Shown here: piece after piece, positions 1-12,251 of the stretch
Layout of the letters: the number at the start of each line of letters is the position of its first letter
Position numbering within the stretch: position 1 is the stretch's first letter
DNA from: Schistosoma mansoni
Lineage: Eukaryota; Platyhelminthes; Trematoda; Strigeidida; Schistosomatidae
DNA length: 64,000 bases
Direction: 5' to 3'
NCBI RefSeq assembly: GCF_000237925.1
Contig: NC_031502.1
Location: 11,334,630 to 11,398,629, forward strand
The notes under the pieces: model-generated
Told to the model about the DNA's origin: nothing
The model's database searches: none
Seen by the model: the letters and a program-made list of their open reading frames with translations, nothing else
Translations under genes and position numbers: made by a program

Positions 1-3000
1 TAGTTATGAATAGCCAAAGATGATAATAAGAAGTCAAAGTCTGACCTAAATTATACGGTTTGAAGTTCAGATAATCGAAGAAAATTGAAGATAGTGTAGG
101 CTGTTTCAAAGAATGCTGTGAAGTTAAGTCGTCTGAGTTTCCTTACCCTAATTTTGAATAAAACACATTACGTCAGTGGATTCACTAAAAAAGATAACCT
201 ATTTCCTAAAATAATGTATGAAATTTTCTGTTGAAGAAAGCAGTGGCTCATAAGTTTTGGAATATTGGTAAATGAAACTACACTTATACAAAGTGGTTAC
301 TTATGATTTTTCCAAGAATAACTTTAAATACGCTCAACAAAAAGAATAGCAAATATTTGCGTGAATTAACTTTCAATTATTTTTCTGTCACCGATGATAG
401 GAAAAATATAAATTTCCAGAATAATTTTAGTATTGGTTTGTTGCCCATTTTGCTGTGAACCTAACTTTATTTTATAGAATATATAGCTAGACACACAATT
501 TTACAAATCAGATTAAAAAGACAAAGTACAATTTACCATACGCCAAAATCATTTAAACGACTACGCGAAACTGCAATATAGTAGTTCAATATTTATGTAT
601 ACGTTAGATTTCTCAATTTTATTAGCATTATGATCAAACTAATTTGTGGTAATAACTGAAAGGGTTTCAAACGTTTGTATATGTATATTTAAAGTAGTTA
701 CACAGTGTAACAGTTAAGTAGTACAGTAAATATCATTTCCGTTTATGTAGAATAGCAATTAATGTTTTCATCAGGGATTATAAACGAACTACCATGTTTT
801 ATATCGACAATCTCTTGCAAATTTAGAAGAGAATTCATACTTCAACTATCACTTAATTAATACTACTGATTTAAGGATACAGTCAAAAATGTTTCAGAAC
901 AAATTAATGTAAGGGATTAAAATCTATTTGTTTTTCTTTCGTCAGCCCGTCTGGATAGTTATATTTATCGAAAATAATAGTTCCCCTACAGATAAACATA
1001 TATCTTACACTATCTTTCTCTGAAAGCCACTTTTTAAATGGCACAGATCATATTTCTACATCGTAAACTTGATAGCCACTGTTTGGTATCCGATGTAATA
1101 AAAATTAAAACATGACACCGTGGATTTCTAGCTTTTAATTTGGAAATGATCATGTTTCTCTCAACAATCCTGTCGAGATTTGTTGCAGTGAGATTTTAAA
1201 TATGTTTCAACTGAGTTAAGAATAAGTATATGGAACATTGTTGACTATAAACAAGATAACCTGGAAATATGATCAGTCAGCTGATTCTGTTTACAAATGA
1301 TCTGTTTTTTAGATCGTATAATATATATTTTAACATTTTCTACTGGAAAAAGGTGTGAAACAATATAAACATTCTACTGTGTGAAGTTTTATTTTATGTA
1401 GGTTTTAGTAATTTAACAGCACATACAATCATTATGAGTAACACGTTGAGATTATAATTAAATGTGTTAACCAAATATTATGTACTCTCATATAGGCTAA
1501 TACTATCATACGCAGAGCCATTTGATGATAGTTTTTACACCAAAACACGAATAATTTTCTTTCGGTACAAATTTTTAAATTTGTATGTTATTCTAAGGAA
1601 ATACCTTCGAAAAAATAGTGAGCGACTATATATAGCATTGAAATAGTTTACTTTTGGTATAATCTCTTATGTTATTTGGCATAGAACACTGGAAACTGAT
1701 TGATTTCTTTCTAGAAACGTCTTATATTCAGTTGCTATTATTATTTACCACTGGAATAGTAATAACGTGCTCTTAGTATTTAATTTTTTTATTTATAATA
1801 TAATCAGCTAATTCTTATATTATTTATAGCATTCAACATGAACAGTCTGTAATTAATTTACCATTTGACAAGTTAATAAAAAATGAGAAAAAACGCTGTT
1901 TTGTATTGATTTTGTGGTCCCAATGACTTTGATCTCATTGTCATTATCCTTTGCAGGATGACATACAAACAACCGCTAAATAAATCTCATCTGTGTTGAA
2001 CTAAACATGTTAATATTATTTGAAGTTTACATTTAACATAATGTAGACCATGGTTGTCTTTGAGAAAGATAATACAAGTAGTTTCACACAGAAAATTTCG
2101 AAAGGATATAAAACACTCGTTACTAAAAATTCAACAGTTGCACACGTTTTTCTGTTTTTATTTAATATTTTCCATCATAATTAGCTTTTATTTGCCTTGT
2201 TCAATATTCATATCTCAAATGAAAGTATGTTAAGTTAGATTAATGTAGTTCATCAAGGTTAACCTCATGAAGCATAAGTTTTGCTTGTACTTTGTCTACT
2301 GTAATATCCCATTTTAACGTCTAATGAGTGAATTTTTTATCATATGTACTTGACAAAGTAGCGTAAATGGTCGTTCTATCTCGAGTTGTTAACGTACAGT
2401 TAACTGTTGCTCAATAGATGGATTGTACGGAAGGCTTTTAATGTCATACTGAATCATTAAATTGCATAACCGATAAAATCTATTTGAGTATAGGTTATTT
2501 ATAGATTATAATCCAGTAATTAAAATAACCCATTATATCACAGTAAAAATAAAGAGAATTCAATGAAGAAAGTTTCCATTTCCATAGACAAATTTTCTAT
2601 ACAACTATAAATACGAATGTACAGTTTAAGTAAATGATTTCGTCAAAAAGAATTATTATTATAACCGATTGTACTAGTGATTGTTTAAGTGTACCAAAAA
2701 AGACACTTTTCCGTTGCTTTGTAACATTGTACGAACTCGCGTACTCTAAGCAGTCCCACCTGTAAACTTTGGCACGATCTCGGTATTATCTTGATACCAC
2801 AAGATCACCAACAAATACATCTAATTACAACCTTCTATTGCCATCTGATATTTGACCTACGGATAGACGTAACCTAGCAACTGTCACGTAGTTTTCTAGG
2901 AGTGGTGATCATAGTCAACCGCGATTCAACGCTTACTACATCCCCATCAATGCTTACAATTTCAGCACTATAGCTTAATTATTCTTTGTGACCATTTAGA

Positions 3001-5434
3001 ATTTATTTTAATGCTAACTTCTGATATATGCCTACGTGTCATAATTTTGTGAAAGCATTTTACTATTTGTACGTGTCTGGTTTATCAAAACCTACTGACT
3101 AATAGAGACCGCTTAATTATTAATATCTGATTTAAGTACTGATTATGTCATTGTTCAAAATTCTTACTTCATTACAACCTAAAACTTATGTGTGTTTATA
3201 GCTTACTAAAGTTTCCTTAAAATTATCTGGTAATAAAATAAAGACATATAACAGTTATTTTTTATAGTATCAAATTTTGTTTTTATTGCATTATAAATGG
3301 AACTATGACGGTAATTTTTTGGAAACTGTGTTCAGTGATCAAGGTAACCAGCTCTCAGTAATTGGGGGTGTGGTTTCAGTCGATTCACACACAAAACTAG
3401 TTAGTTGAGTGATGTCGTTAGCATTTTAATAGCGCGATGAGCCTTAAGCATAACTGTTTCTATGCACAGTGAGCTTGAATCCGTCCTTTCATATGGAATA
3501 AATCTCTAAAAATCGTCGTCATTGACTGGTACTGAACAGTTCATCAAGACTATCACATAAAGGAGGAAATAATTACGCTTTAATCTAATTAGAATAGAAT
3601 AAAAGTCTTCTCTAAACCTCACTGAACGCTGACGTGATAGAAACGTTTGTTGTTAACTGGATTGAAGTTAACTGACAGAAAAACAAACTGGTTGAACATG
3701 GTTTGTATTGAAGTATACATATACATCAGACTTTCTTTTATAGTAATAAGCAACAAAGCATTTGTAAATAGAAATCTTACCAGAAGTATAAGTGTTTGTA
3801 TTTTGTGATATAACATTTTATTATAAATGAATACCCTCAAGTAAGGTGTACGTTGTATACAAAAATAACAGGAGATGAGACTTCCATTTTCAGGTCTTTT
3901 ATTAATTTCCATACAAGTGTGTTGATAGGGATTCTTCTAGTTTGTGATGGTGAGTAAACAGGTTATGCAATGTACTTTGTTGACAAACGCTTATCTGATA
4001 ATGCCTTCAAATGCAACTAACATAAAGGTGGATTTAAATGTATTTTGCCCATAAATATAAAGACTAACCAACATTCAATTTAAAAATATATATACTGAGC
4101 CTAAAGGTCAACGAACAAGATCCCGATGACTTCACTGACCTCAGTAATAGCTTCAGAGACAATCTAGAATATAAAATTCATCAAAACGCAACTTCATTAT
4201 CAACAAATTGTTGTCAAAGCCGTTTTCTTCAAATTCTTATTGCAATAAACAAAATACACGAGTATAATGTTCATTCATAAAATTCCAATACAAAAATACG
4301 GCTGTGAAAATGTTTATCTTGTTAATTTTAAATGCGTACCGATGACGCATTTGGTATCACACTTATGATTGAATAAAGGATTCATGTCGCAGATACTCAT
4401 GTGAACACTTCACGTTACTTTATCGGTAATCACATATGTTGACTTTTGTTTTCATCTTGATTTGTCAGCAATTTAAAATGTTTTTCCATTCCATTATATC
4501 TTCTTCCTATTAATTATTTTGTAAATATTTTCTTTGACAGTAAGAACAAAGCGGACATCATGATTTTAGACAATCCACATTATTTAAATCACAAAATATT
4601 AAACAACCATTCAAAGTATAACTTCTTGAGATAGTTATTAAACTTGTCTAATATGATGAAATATTCAAACAGTGTTAGCAATAGCAACGTCCAGGAATGT
4701 TAATTTTGACTTAATCAAGCTAATATCAGAATTTTGTGGTATTATTTATGGTCTTGAGTCGGTAAACTGAACTAACATAAATATCTATTACAGTATATGG
4801 TGACACAACGGTGTGTGCTCAGTATCTCTTAGTTGCCGGTGAAGTAATTAGTTTGAAACTAAATAGGTTATTTTTGGACAGGCACATGACCATACATAAA
4901 CCTACCGAATAGGACTAGACCAACTTGAAAGAATCGGAATATGTACTGCATCTTATTTGCAGCCACTTTTCATGCTCTTACTGAGTGAAGTTTGTAAATC
5001 GTAAGAGATGGCTATCGGGAGAAGCCGTCTTAATTCCCAAAAATGTTGAAGATTTGTATGTGATCCTGACAATGAGGTTAATAGATTAAGGCGGAGAAAA
5101 GACAAAGCTCGAGTTATTCCAGTTTTCAAAAGCGATAGGAACCATTTTGTGATAGCCACGAAAAGTCTACTTGAATAATGTAACTTCTAAAATACTAACC
5201 CTTTTAATCATCTGACGCTCGTGTGGAGCGTTGACGTCTCTCATTTCAAAAATTTGGAGGATTTCAGAACTGGTTATCAATGTATTAATCAATCTCAACA
5301 TCTGGGTAGAATCACAACACTCTTCCTAATGTTAGACCTACTCCTAACTAAACGAACTTGTGCTTGATCAACGATTTACATTTTTGTCTGTCACTGAAAT
5401 GCATACAAAGAAACTGATAGTCATGTATAAAAAC
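1..5434. other. AT-rich stretch without a recognised gene
   Basis: I see no convincing gene, RNA or intact element here. Reading frames are short and of AT-rich background type. A slightly less AT-rich patch lies near 2,700-2,950 and another near 3,330-3,480, neither recognisable. A weak coding-like stretch at 4,940-5,370 is listed separately. Probably intergenic or intronic. Confidence 0.6.
4940..5370. other. Weak protein-like stretch, unclassified
   Basis: Base composition is less AT-rich than the surroundings and both strands carry moderately long open stretches: a 68-codon frame on the minus strand (4,953-5,159), and plus-strand peptides such as ARVIPVFKSDRN near 5,110, which loosely recalls the thumb-proximal part of LINE reverse transcriptases. 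No catalytic motif is present. It may be an old retroelement fragment. I cannot assign a family. Confidence 0.15.
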
Positions 5435-5931
5435 TACAGCAAATCTTCTAAAATCAATTTCGATTATGGTTAATTTTGATTAAGTCCTTTTATTAACTCA
5501 CTTAACAGACAATCTTATTTGAAAAGTAACAATTAGCATATTTCTTTGTACTATTATGATCACTATCTTGTCTGTATACACGTGTATGCTTGATAACATG
5601 ACAGACTCCAGATAAAATGTTAATATCCCAAACGTTGCTCGATGAATCATTCTCTTTGCTATGTATATATGTACGCGAATCCTATTATTAGTCCTTGCCT
5701 TGCCTAGCTGTGTCTTATTCGATTTGACTATACTTTTGCCTCTGTTTTTGCTCACACACACATTTGCCTCTCTGCTTTAAATTCACTCGATGGACTTGTA
5801 ACTTTGTTGTCTGTACTATCCTCTGGTAAACTGTAGGTGCAATTTCTTATTGCCTTCTGATTTCAAACACCGTTCAGATTTATATAATAACGGTTACAAA
5901 GATGACTGATTAACAGAGCAAAGCCACTACA
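5435..5931 (+). mobile_element. Solo LTR, CsRn1/Boudicca-like Ty3/gypsy family
   Basis: About 497 bp, similar along its length to the LTRs at 31,276-31,801 and 51,361-51,824. It starts with TACAGCAA and ends with CACTACA, an imperfect inverted pair like the other copies. Shared blocks include CAATTTCGATTATGG near the start and ATAACGGTTA near the end. No primer site or internal gene follows, so it is a solo LTR left by recombination. It is the most divergent of the three, so probably the oldest. Family assignment rests on the gag-protease genes next to the 51.4 kb copy. Confidence 0.6.
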
Positions 5932-8409
5932 AACTTTTCACCTGAACATTTGCTGTCAGATCACAGTTTATGATAGAACATTGTCTCGAATGGCTGCGTC
6001 AAATGATCTACTTTTGGAATAATCATCTTTGCTAGTTTTTATTCACTCTAGTGGTGAAATATGCTAGTGGTAACATCTTTCTGTTTTAAAAGGTGTTCGT
6101 GTATTTCAGACTTTTGAGAACATTTATTAACCCTCTAGTTGCAGAATATTCCAGCACGTTTATCAGTGTCATTTCATATTGTGAAAATAAGTTCATTGAT
6201 CCCATTAGTTAATCACTTAACTTACCTAAATAAATTCAATACACTGAGTAAGTTAATAACTAATTATATATCTAAGTATACACACACTTGAGCTTTATCA
6301 GTTGTGTATGTGGTACAGAAAGGATGTTCGTTTGTTTAGTACAAAGCTGGCATACTGAACTTCCCATGATTTTTTATCCCTTTACGTGTAAGAAAATTGC
6401 TCTTTCATCTCTTGTGAATAACGCTGATATTAAACAAATAATACTGATTTACAGTAAAGAAATCATAAGATTACGATATCTAGTAGTGACTGAAGAATTA
6501 TTTTTTTGACTACCATGAAAACTGTTTGGAAAAAGTTGCTACGGTTGGTCACTCCATAACTGTACACTCACTGATTGTTGATCTGAAACTTTAATAGGAG
6601 GTACGGACTTTGTATTTGGAGTTTTGAAGATAACAGAGATCATTTATTAGAAATATCAGTCAATAGGCCTGAAATATCATTCGAATTAACCTAGATACAT
6701 TCATTTTTAGTCTTCATCTAGGTTCTGAATAATATATCATTTTCATCCTTTATGTTTCCCATTTATGACAACCTACATTCCATCTTCTAGCTGCTTACTA
6801 TTGTTGTCATCAGTAATTACGTTTATCTGTTTTTTCTTCTATATTTCTGTTGATTTAACATGCAATGGTGCAAAGTGATGGATATCTGTGTTAAATTCTC
6901 TTAAACTGTTATTACCTCTCTTAAACACTTAAAAACATAAAATTGTGAACCAATTATTCTGTACTACATCAAATACTATATCTAATACCAGCTGAATGAC
7001 TTGGATTACGTTATAATCTACTGCTGAATAATAAATGTTATAGAAAACTAACAAACATATTATAACCTCTAACAAAATTAAAGAGACCTATGTGTTTTCA
7101 GACAATGTATGCAAAATCGGAATGATCAGCTCACAGAAGGATAAAACAGCTATACCAAAACTTCTTATTCCTTTAACAATTTACGGACTAATGTTCATTG
7201 ATTAGAAAAATAGTTTATTTTTAATTTAAGTTCTAAAAATTTACCAACGATTAAATAGGATTTCGTGTACGTGTAGAAGTATAACGTTATTTTATCATTA
7301 CAAATGTGTCTTATTAATAAGACGTTTATTTCTCTAAAATGTCAACGTAGTAATAATTGTTAGTTTAATAATAGTCGAATCATGCCCTATTATTACCGTT
7401 TTAAAAGACACAGCTTATCTTGAAACTTGCATATTTCATCAATAAGATATACTGACGAGTAGTGTTTTTATAATTTACTAAATGCGAATAGGCGTTAAAT
7501 GTCTATAGTATTAAACCGAGTAAGAATATTCATTAATTCTAAAACTATTTAGCCCTAAGAATAATTAACACAATGCCACAATGATTAAACTATGAAATTG
7601 AGCTGTACAGTTAAAGTTAGTTAAGGAATACTTCAAAAATCTCTATTGACTAGTAGATATTTGAAAGTATTTCCGAAGAATTCCACTGAATATGTTACCT
7701 AATATTTGTTCTGGGTTACACTGCTAGCATATATCGTTTTTGGTTGAGAGGTTCAAATTTATAACAGAAGGTTATATAAATCGTTTAGTAGTGTGTTATT
7801 TAAAGAGAACATGACTCCCATTCATAGTTTACTCAGGATATGACAAAATCATCTGCGAAATTATTTCATTTAGAAAATTTTCCATAAATTCAGTATAACT
7901 CAAGATAGTAATGTCTGTGAAAAGATAATTTCAATAATATTCACCAATTTTCACAAAACTCTAGTCATTTTAATCGCTGGGGTTTCTTTTTATATGTAAT
8001 CTATGATCAGAAATCCAAACTTCATTCCTATCCCATCCAAAAATATTGAATAATTACGTGAAGTTAGTCAACCAGATATGATGAATGTATCTGCTTTCCA
8101 ATGGTTTAGCTTATAATTACATCAGTAAGTATTATTTGTTACTGATTGGTTCCAGTGAAGGTACAATTTAATTAAGCGTGCTCCACATTCTCAATCAGTT
8201 TGTACAGTTTCTAATGTTGATTGCAAAATGTTGTGAAAATCAACAATAATAACTGCCTTATGTGAATTACATATGTCACTGCTGATTATCGCCAAAAATA
8301 CACATGCTACTCACCACATTCAGTGTTTTAGCTCAGTTGTCGTTAACTCACTAGGTCTCTAAAAGACCCCTTGATTTTTATTATAATTTAATGGTTGAAT
8401 TCATAAGTT
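5932..8409. other. AT-rich stretch, nothing recognised
   Basis: No gene, RNA or element recognised; only short background reading frames. Confidence 0.6.
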
Positions 8410-8754
8410 AATTGAATCTAGATCATCACGAAAAACCTGGAAGAACTGGATGGGCGTTCCGTCCTAGTATAGTACTCCTCAGCAGTGTACAATGACGACC
8501 TCCTCACGTAAGACTCGAACCCAGGACCTTCGGTCTCACGTGAACGCCTAACCGATAGACCACTGAGCTGGCACCCAACGGTGTTAATGTCTAACTTCAA
8601 CCGATCCACGATATTATTCAACCGTCCTTCATTATCTTCAGTGAGTGAACGCCTCATACCGGAGACGGTTGAACTCTATGGGTCACGGTTTCCCACAAGA
8701 ATTCCGGGAAATACGTCTTGAGGCCAGCCACTGGTGAGCACATAATGATTATTA
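8410..8754 (-). mobile_element. Family B tRNA-headed hammerhead SINE, minus copy
   Basis: On the minus strand the order is leader (about 8,590-8,754), tRNA-like head with a B box (GGTTCGAGTC) near 8,513-8,522, then a hammerhead-like block at about 8,436-8,486 with CTGAGGA but GGAA in place of GAAA, then a short tail ending near 8,410. The ribozyme core is therefore damaged in this copy and stem II is poorly paired. The leader is homologous to that of the plus copy at 8,755, so the two lie head to head. Confidence 0.6.
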
Positions 8755-8928
8755 TCAGAAAGGGGTTTTGTGGTATTTCTTGGAGTTCTAGTGAGAAGCA
8801 CTGACCAATAGAGTTCAACCGGGTCTGTCGTGAGATAGTAACTCACTGAAGACAATGATGGACGGTTGCTCAATTTCGTGGATTGGTTGAAGTTACACAC
8901 TGATACCGTTGGATGCCGGCCGGCTCAG

Positions 8929-8983
8929 TGGTCTAGAGGTTAAGCGCTCGTGCGCAAGACTGGTATGTCCCGGGTTCGAATCT
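8929..8983 (+). promoter_or_regulatory. Internal Pol III promoter (A and B boxes) of family B element
   Basis: A box TGGTCTAGAGG at 8,929-8,939 and B box GGTTCGAATCT at 8,973-8,983, spaced as in a tRNA. Both fit the tRNA D-loop and T-loop consensus. Inferred to drive RNA polymerase III transcription of the element; activity cannot be judged from sequence. Confidence 0.5.
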
Positions 8984-9006
8984 CACAAGGCGGGATCGGA
9001 AATGCG

Positions 9007-9050
9007 CACTGCTGAGGAGTCCCAAAATAGGACGAAATGGTCTTCCAGTG
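9007..9050 (+). ncRNA. Hammerhead ribozyme motif, family B
   Basis: Stem I pairs CACTG (9,007-9,011) with CAGTG (9,046-9,050). The core CTGAGGA (9,012-9,018) fits CUGANGA. Stem II pairs GTCC (9,019-9,022) with GGAC (9,030-9,033), followed by GAAA (9,034-9,037). The cleavage triplet would be TTC ending at 9,045. Stem III is imperfect in this copy, so activity is doubtful. The geometry is that of type I hammerheads with a very short stem III, as in Sm-alpha. Confidence 0.55.
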
Positions 9051-10060
9051 CTTCCAGGCTTTCCATGGTGGTCTAGATTCAATTGACTCATGATTTCAAC
9101 TACAAAATTACTAAAATCTTCACAAAACCTCCTTCTGATGCAAAATATTCATTATTTGCCAGTAGTCAATTGTACATCTGTTCCTAATTATTTCATATTA
9201 CGTATTGACTATTTATATTTATTCTTAAATACGTAATTTACGAAATTTGATAAATCTGAGCAATTCGTTTTCGATCAATCACATACCTCAGACATTAGAC
9301 TACCCATATATTCTTTATAAAATCACCTAAATTATAATTATATCAGTCAATTATATTGTGATTAACAAAATGATTTGCGTCCGGTTCTTGCTTCATATTA
9401 CTCTTACTAAAATGTAAAAATTAAATTATGATTAAATAAAACATATTTGCTTGAATGAAGTGATAGTTTAACGCCTCTGATTCAATTATAGTTATATATG
9501 AGTAAAGTGTTTATCTGAGCTAAAGGATTGACTGAGCTCCCTATCATTGGAGATTAATATAGCAGCAATAACACATTTGGAATTACACTAGTGACACTGT
9601 AGACTATATGAGTAATGAAATCTTTTCTAATTCAATTACAACCGTTTTCTCAACTCTATTAGTTGATCGTGAAATGTTTTAGACTTTATGAAGCAGGAGT
9701 TTGAGTGTTTCTCATTGAAAAGTGTACACTGGATCAAAGTATTTGTTCAAAACGTATTGATTTAGATTCGTTTATGATCTACGATGTCTTGAAATCTGCA
9801 ATATAGTGGAATCTATTTGATATTTAGAAAGTCGTGAACTCGCAAGGAATAAGTATTTTGAAAATCTGACAAAAAGTTTATTTTAATTTTAAAATAGGCA
9901 AATAAACTTATTGAGTTATTGGATAAAATGAAGATGGTTTGGCAAAGAAAATATTTCTGAAGATAATCTGTATTAATAATCTGTAGAGGAAATGTAGACG
10001 TTGAATGTTAGTTTAACAAACATAAAGAACATGAAAAACAGGAGAATAACTGGTACTAAC

Positions 10061-10125
10061 CATATGTATCTTTATTCCTTAGTTCACCTTCTTTTAATTT
10101 ATCATATTGATCATTTGCATTTCCT
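10061..10125 (-). CDS. Possible small host exon (65 nt)
   Basis: Minus strand: polypyrimidine-like acceptor ATAATTTTCAG before 10,125 and donor ATG/GTTAGT at 10,061. One frame is open through the segment and gives a hydrophilic peptide of 21 residues beginning GNANDQYDKLKEG. No homology recognised. Open frames of this length are common by chance in AT-rich DNA, so this is only a candidate. Confidence 0.2.
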
Positions 10126-11602
10126 CTGAAAATTATTAATACTAATTATCTGTATAACCATTACGTAACGAATATTAAACGCCTGAAAACTTGGGATTAT
10201 TTTTGATAACTTTAATAAATAACAAAACAAATCTACATTTCATGATAGACTGTCTGTCATACGTAAAATAGAGTGTAAATTCAATTGTACAGCGTGAGTA
10301 AATGATATCGTCGAAAAATAAACATTTTTTTCAAATAACTGAACCATCATTTCGTTTGGTTTCCAAACTGCTTATCCTTTAATCTGACATCAGTAATATG
10401 TATATGAATTGGTTAACATTTACTAAGATGAAACGCATCCAATATCATCTTCGTCTTGTAGCTTACATTGTCCACACCTAGGAAGAGAACAAGAAGATGG
10501 TGGACTTTACCGAAATCGATTTTTCATTATAAGTAAAAAATAAAATAATGACTTACATAAATCATTTGTTAGAAGAATAAAATAGTACGTCAAATGATGA
10601 ATAAAGTATGAATTAGCTGATTGTGTGAACATAAATAGAAGGAAAGCTGAGAGTAATAAGCATACTTCTATATGTCATATAATTAACTGAAATGGTAAAC
10701 GATATTTTATGAGGAGGAATAAACTCTTTTGAATTGTGAGAAGAATTGTTTTACACTATTTTGGTATCAGAAAGGGAGAAAAAGTGGGGATGAATTTTCT
10801 GTTCATTTATCAATAATCACAGAAGCTTTATAGAATTGAATAAATTTAAACAGAAACAAGAATAAAAAACTTGTAGAATTAAAAGAATCCATTCAATTTT
10901 ATGGCCTATCGTCAGCAGAAACCAATAAAAAATTACAAGGAGAAATATAATTATAGATAAGCGTTTGATATAGTTATTGAGTAGAGTCTAGATGGGTGGT
11001 CGGAACGGAAATGAAACTGATTATGCGAATAGAAAAGTCTAAATATGACTACAGTTAGATTAAACACACATTTGTTTTATTTCTCAGATAATGAATGGTG
11101 TCGAAACAACAATCTTTTGTGATAATCATAGTATGTTGGTTGTTCTGTGTTATGTCTCTTTTGAATTATAGAACAAAGGATAACACTGAGAGATATTTAT
11201 TACCAAACGTTTAGAGAAATATGACTGAATCCTTTCATATTAGTCAATTCATTTAATTTAATTTGGTTACAGGATACTTCAAATTGGTTGTCTTTATTTT
11301 TAAATAAAATCAGTAGGTGTTGTGATGGCTCAAACTTTGATTTAATTACTAGCATATTTTATATGTACTTACACATACCTTCCAAGTCTTACCAATGAAT
11401 GAAATTAGGTACTTTATTTAAAACAATATCTTAATTAAATTTATTTCAACTCATATTAGATTTATTATAATTTACAATAGAACTGGTAGTAAATCAATGA
11501 GGATCAACGTCAGGGTGTAGAAGAATAGTTTTTTTTTCGAGTAAAAAGTCGAGATAAAGTTTTCATCTACCGATAAAGATGATTTTAAATTAACTCACAT
11601 AC

Positions 11603-11645
11603 CAAAGAAATTGATGGTTCCCATTAGTTTGAATTTGGTACGTTC
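11603..11645 (-). CDS. Possible small host exon (43 nt)
   Basis: Minus strand: acceptor ending GAGTTCAG before 11,645 after a T/C-rich run, donor G/GTATGTGAG at 11,603. The open frame reads ERTKFKLMGTINFF. Joining it directly to the candidate exon at 10,061 creates a stop in both workable phases, so if both are real another exon lies between or they belong to different genes. Confidence 0.15.
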
Positions 11646-11988
11646 CTGAACTCGATTAGACAATGAGAAGAGAAAATTTACCAGAAATGCAGTATGTTTG
11701 ACCTCTGTACACGTTAAACTTGCTGATGACATATTAAATTGTTAGGTAATTTATATGGAATCTAGGTCAAATTACACTACTTATAAGCACAAAAATAAAA
11801 TGGGTTTTCCTACCATCTGTCTAGTTTGCCCTCTAATTCATATAAGTAACTTAGTAATTCAGATTGTGGTCAGATAATTCAAGATGTAAAGATCTAATTA
11901 TATTTAAAATTAGTAAAAAAATCTAGCCGCCTATTCAAGTAACTTTTCAGAACAAGGTGAAAAACATAAACTGTAAGACTTAATTTAC

Positions 11989-12251
11989 TTAGTATTGTTT
12001 GTTTGGATCTTCCCATTGATGTTTTTAGGACTGCAACTGGTCAGTCTCTAATTGGAATATGTGCATACTGTGTGTATTGCCTCGATATAGCCTAAAATCA
12101 CAAGCATGGTAAGCAAAGATGGATATTGGCTAGCAGTGGAATCCAGGACGCGCTCTGAGATGCAGGTACATCCAGCTGACGAGTCCCAAATAGGACAAAA
12201 CGCGCGTCCTGGATTTCACTGATAGCCACTACCCATCTTTCCTTACCATGT
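11989..12251 (+). mobile_element. Sm-alpha-type (family A) element, rearranged copy with inverted 3' end
   Basis: Leader 11,989-12,117 as in the 25.16 kb copy. Where other copies have the tRNA-like head, this one has an inverted copy of the element's own 3' end (12,104-12,153), complementary to 12,202-12,251. Hammerhead block: CTGACGA at 12,176-12,182, stem I ATCCAG / CTGGAT, GTC ending at 12,208. The G of GAAA is changed (CAAAA run at 12,196-12,200), so G12 of the core is lost and self-cleavage is unlikely. Confidence 0.7.

Larger units (their letters stand above)
8755..9140 (+). mobile_element. Family B tRNA-headed hammerhead SINE, full-length plus copy
   Basis: The most complete family B copy: leader 8,755-8,913, tRNA-like head 8,914-8,995 with A and B boxes, hammerhead block 9,007-9,050, then a 3' tail to about 9,140. 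The tail (CACAAAACCTCCTTCTGAT, about 9,121-9,139) is nearly the reverse complement of the first bases of the leader (ATCAGAAAGGGGTTTTGTG, from about 8,754), so the unit is bounded by short inverted repeats. About 385 bp. The same tail recurs in the copies at 42.3 and 56.5 kb. Non-autonomous; probably moved by the RT of a resident LINE or PLE. Confidence 0.65.
9141..11988. other. AT-rich stretch; two possible small exons only
   Basis: No element or clear gene. Two short segments on the minus strand with plausible splice borders (10,061-10,125 and 11,603-11,645) are listed separately. Otherwise background sequence. Confidence 0.5.
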
